17,133 nucleotides of DNA from Thermoplasmata archaeon (lineage in GTDB: Archaea > Thermoplasmatota > Thermoplasmata > Thermoplasmatales > Thermoplasmataceae): positions 1 through 17,133 of the forward strand of contig JAJZNS010000056.1 in the NCBI GenBank assembly GCA_021811635.1, in the 5' to 3' direction. The first letter of the stretch is position 1. Each line of letters begins with the position of its first letter. Positions 16,932 through 17,133 of the stretch are shown here, piece after piece. A program made the translations under genes and the position numbers. A model generated the notes under the pieces. It did no database searches. It had not been told where the DNA came from and saw only the letters and a program-made list of their open reading frames with translations.

Positions 16932-17133
16932 TCACATTTCCTTCTCGAAGTCAAGTATTGCCGAAAAAATTACTGCATGCAGGTGATTTGTTTCGTTCTT
17001 TATCTCTAGCTTCCATACATCCCTTACCGCAGCAATCTTGTGCCTGACAGTGGCTATTTCACTGCCGTCGGATCCGACCATCCTGTATTTTCTCCTTATT
17101 ACATTTCCCTCTGTCCTGATCAGCGTCTGGCCG
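16932..17133 (-). CDS. LURP-one/YxjI-like protein, C-terminal part only
   Basis: The minus strand is open from the window edge to a TGA at 16932-16934, giving 66 C-terminal residues: RRKYRMVGSDGSEIATVRHK, then IAAVRDVWKLEI and HAVIFSAILDFEKEM. The pattern of 'basic-Tyr-x-x-x-GxDGxExAxVRxK', a second strand with RDxWxL/Y-I, and a final hydrophobic helix (AVIFSAILDFE) is that of LURP-one-related/YxjI proteins, which have a tubby-like barrel with a central helix. These may bind lipid or membrane, but the role in archaea is unknown. The N-terminus lies beyond the window, and the family call rests on this fragment. Confidence 0.65.
   Translation of the reverse strand, partial: GQTLIRTEGNVIRRKYRMVGSDGSEIATVRHKIAAVRDVWKLEIKNETNHLHAVIFSAILDFEKEM

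Overview
The window reads as a chromosomal segment of an acidophilic archaeon of the order Thermoplasmatales (or a close relative). The grounds are an archaeal-type 23S rRNA gene with no 16S or tRNA gene just upstream of it, TATA-type promoters placed so that some transcripts would be leaderless, a UPF0215/DUF99 protein, an AlaX editing factor, and a lipoate-dependent 2-oxoacid dehydrogenase operon of the kind known from Thermoplasma. Base composition is intermediate (roughly 45-50% GC by eye). The species cannot be named from the sequence alone.

Layout. Positions 1 to about 2540 hold the 5' five-sixths of a 23S rRNA gene on the minus strand; its 3' end, about 390 nt, lies outside the window. 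About 430 bp without a gene follow (rRNA leader and probable promoter), then a UPF0215 gene (+) that appears to start at a non-AUG codon, and a small NifX-like gene (-) with a leaderless-type promoter. Positions 3903-4624 hold no intact gene, though one minus-strand frame looks like a decayed coding sequence.

Positions 4625-10682 are the core of the window: six tightly packed plus-strand genes, lipA - E1alpha - E1beta - E2 - E3 - lipB. Junctions overlap by 8, 4 and 35 nt or are separated by 4-5 nt. Together they encode a whole 2-oxoacid dehydrogenase complex plus both enzymes of de novo lipoyl synthesis: LipB puts octanoyl on the E2 lipoyl domain, LipA inserts two sulfurs, E1 and E2 use the lipoyl arm, and E3 reoxidises it. 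It looks like a self-contained cassette that makes and activates one metabolic machine.

Positions 10617-12740 hold minus-strand genes: a PduO-type cobalamin adenosyltransferase whose 3' end overlaps lipB tail-to-tail by 66 bp, alaX directly upstream of it with its own TATA box, and a DedA/VTT membrane protein. Positions 12858-15488 (+) hold a Gfo/Idh/MocA oxidoreductase, an unrecognised 216-aa protein and a solitary DNA methyltransferase with an HPPY motif IV; the last two overlap by 4 nt. Positions 15475-16835 (-) hold a Nudix hydrolase coupled to a TIGR01777-type NAD-dependent epimerase, followed by the C-terminal end of a LURP-one-like gene cut by the window edge.

The observations most worth following up are the lipoate/dehydrogenase super-operon, the non-AUG start of the UPF0215 gene, the unknown gene coupled to the orphan methyltransferase, and the decayed region before lipA.
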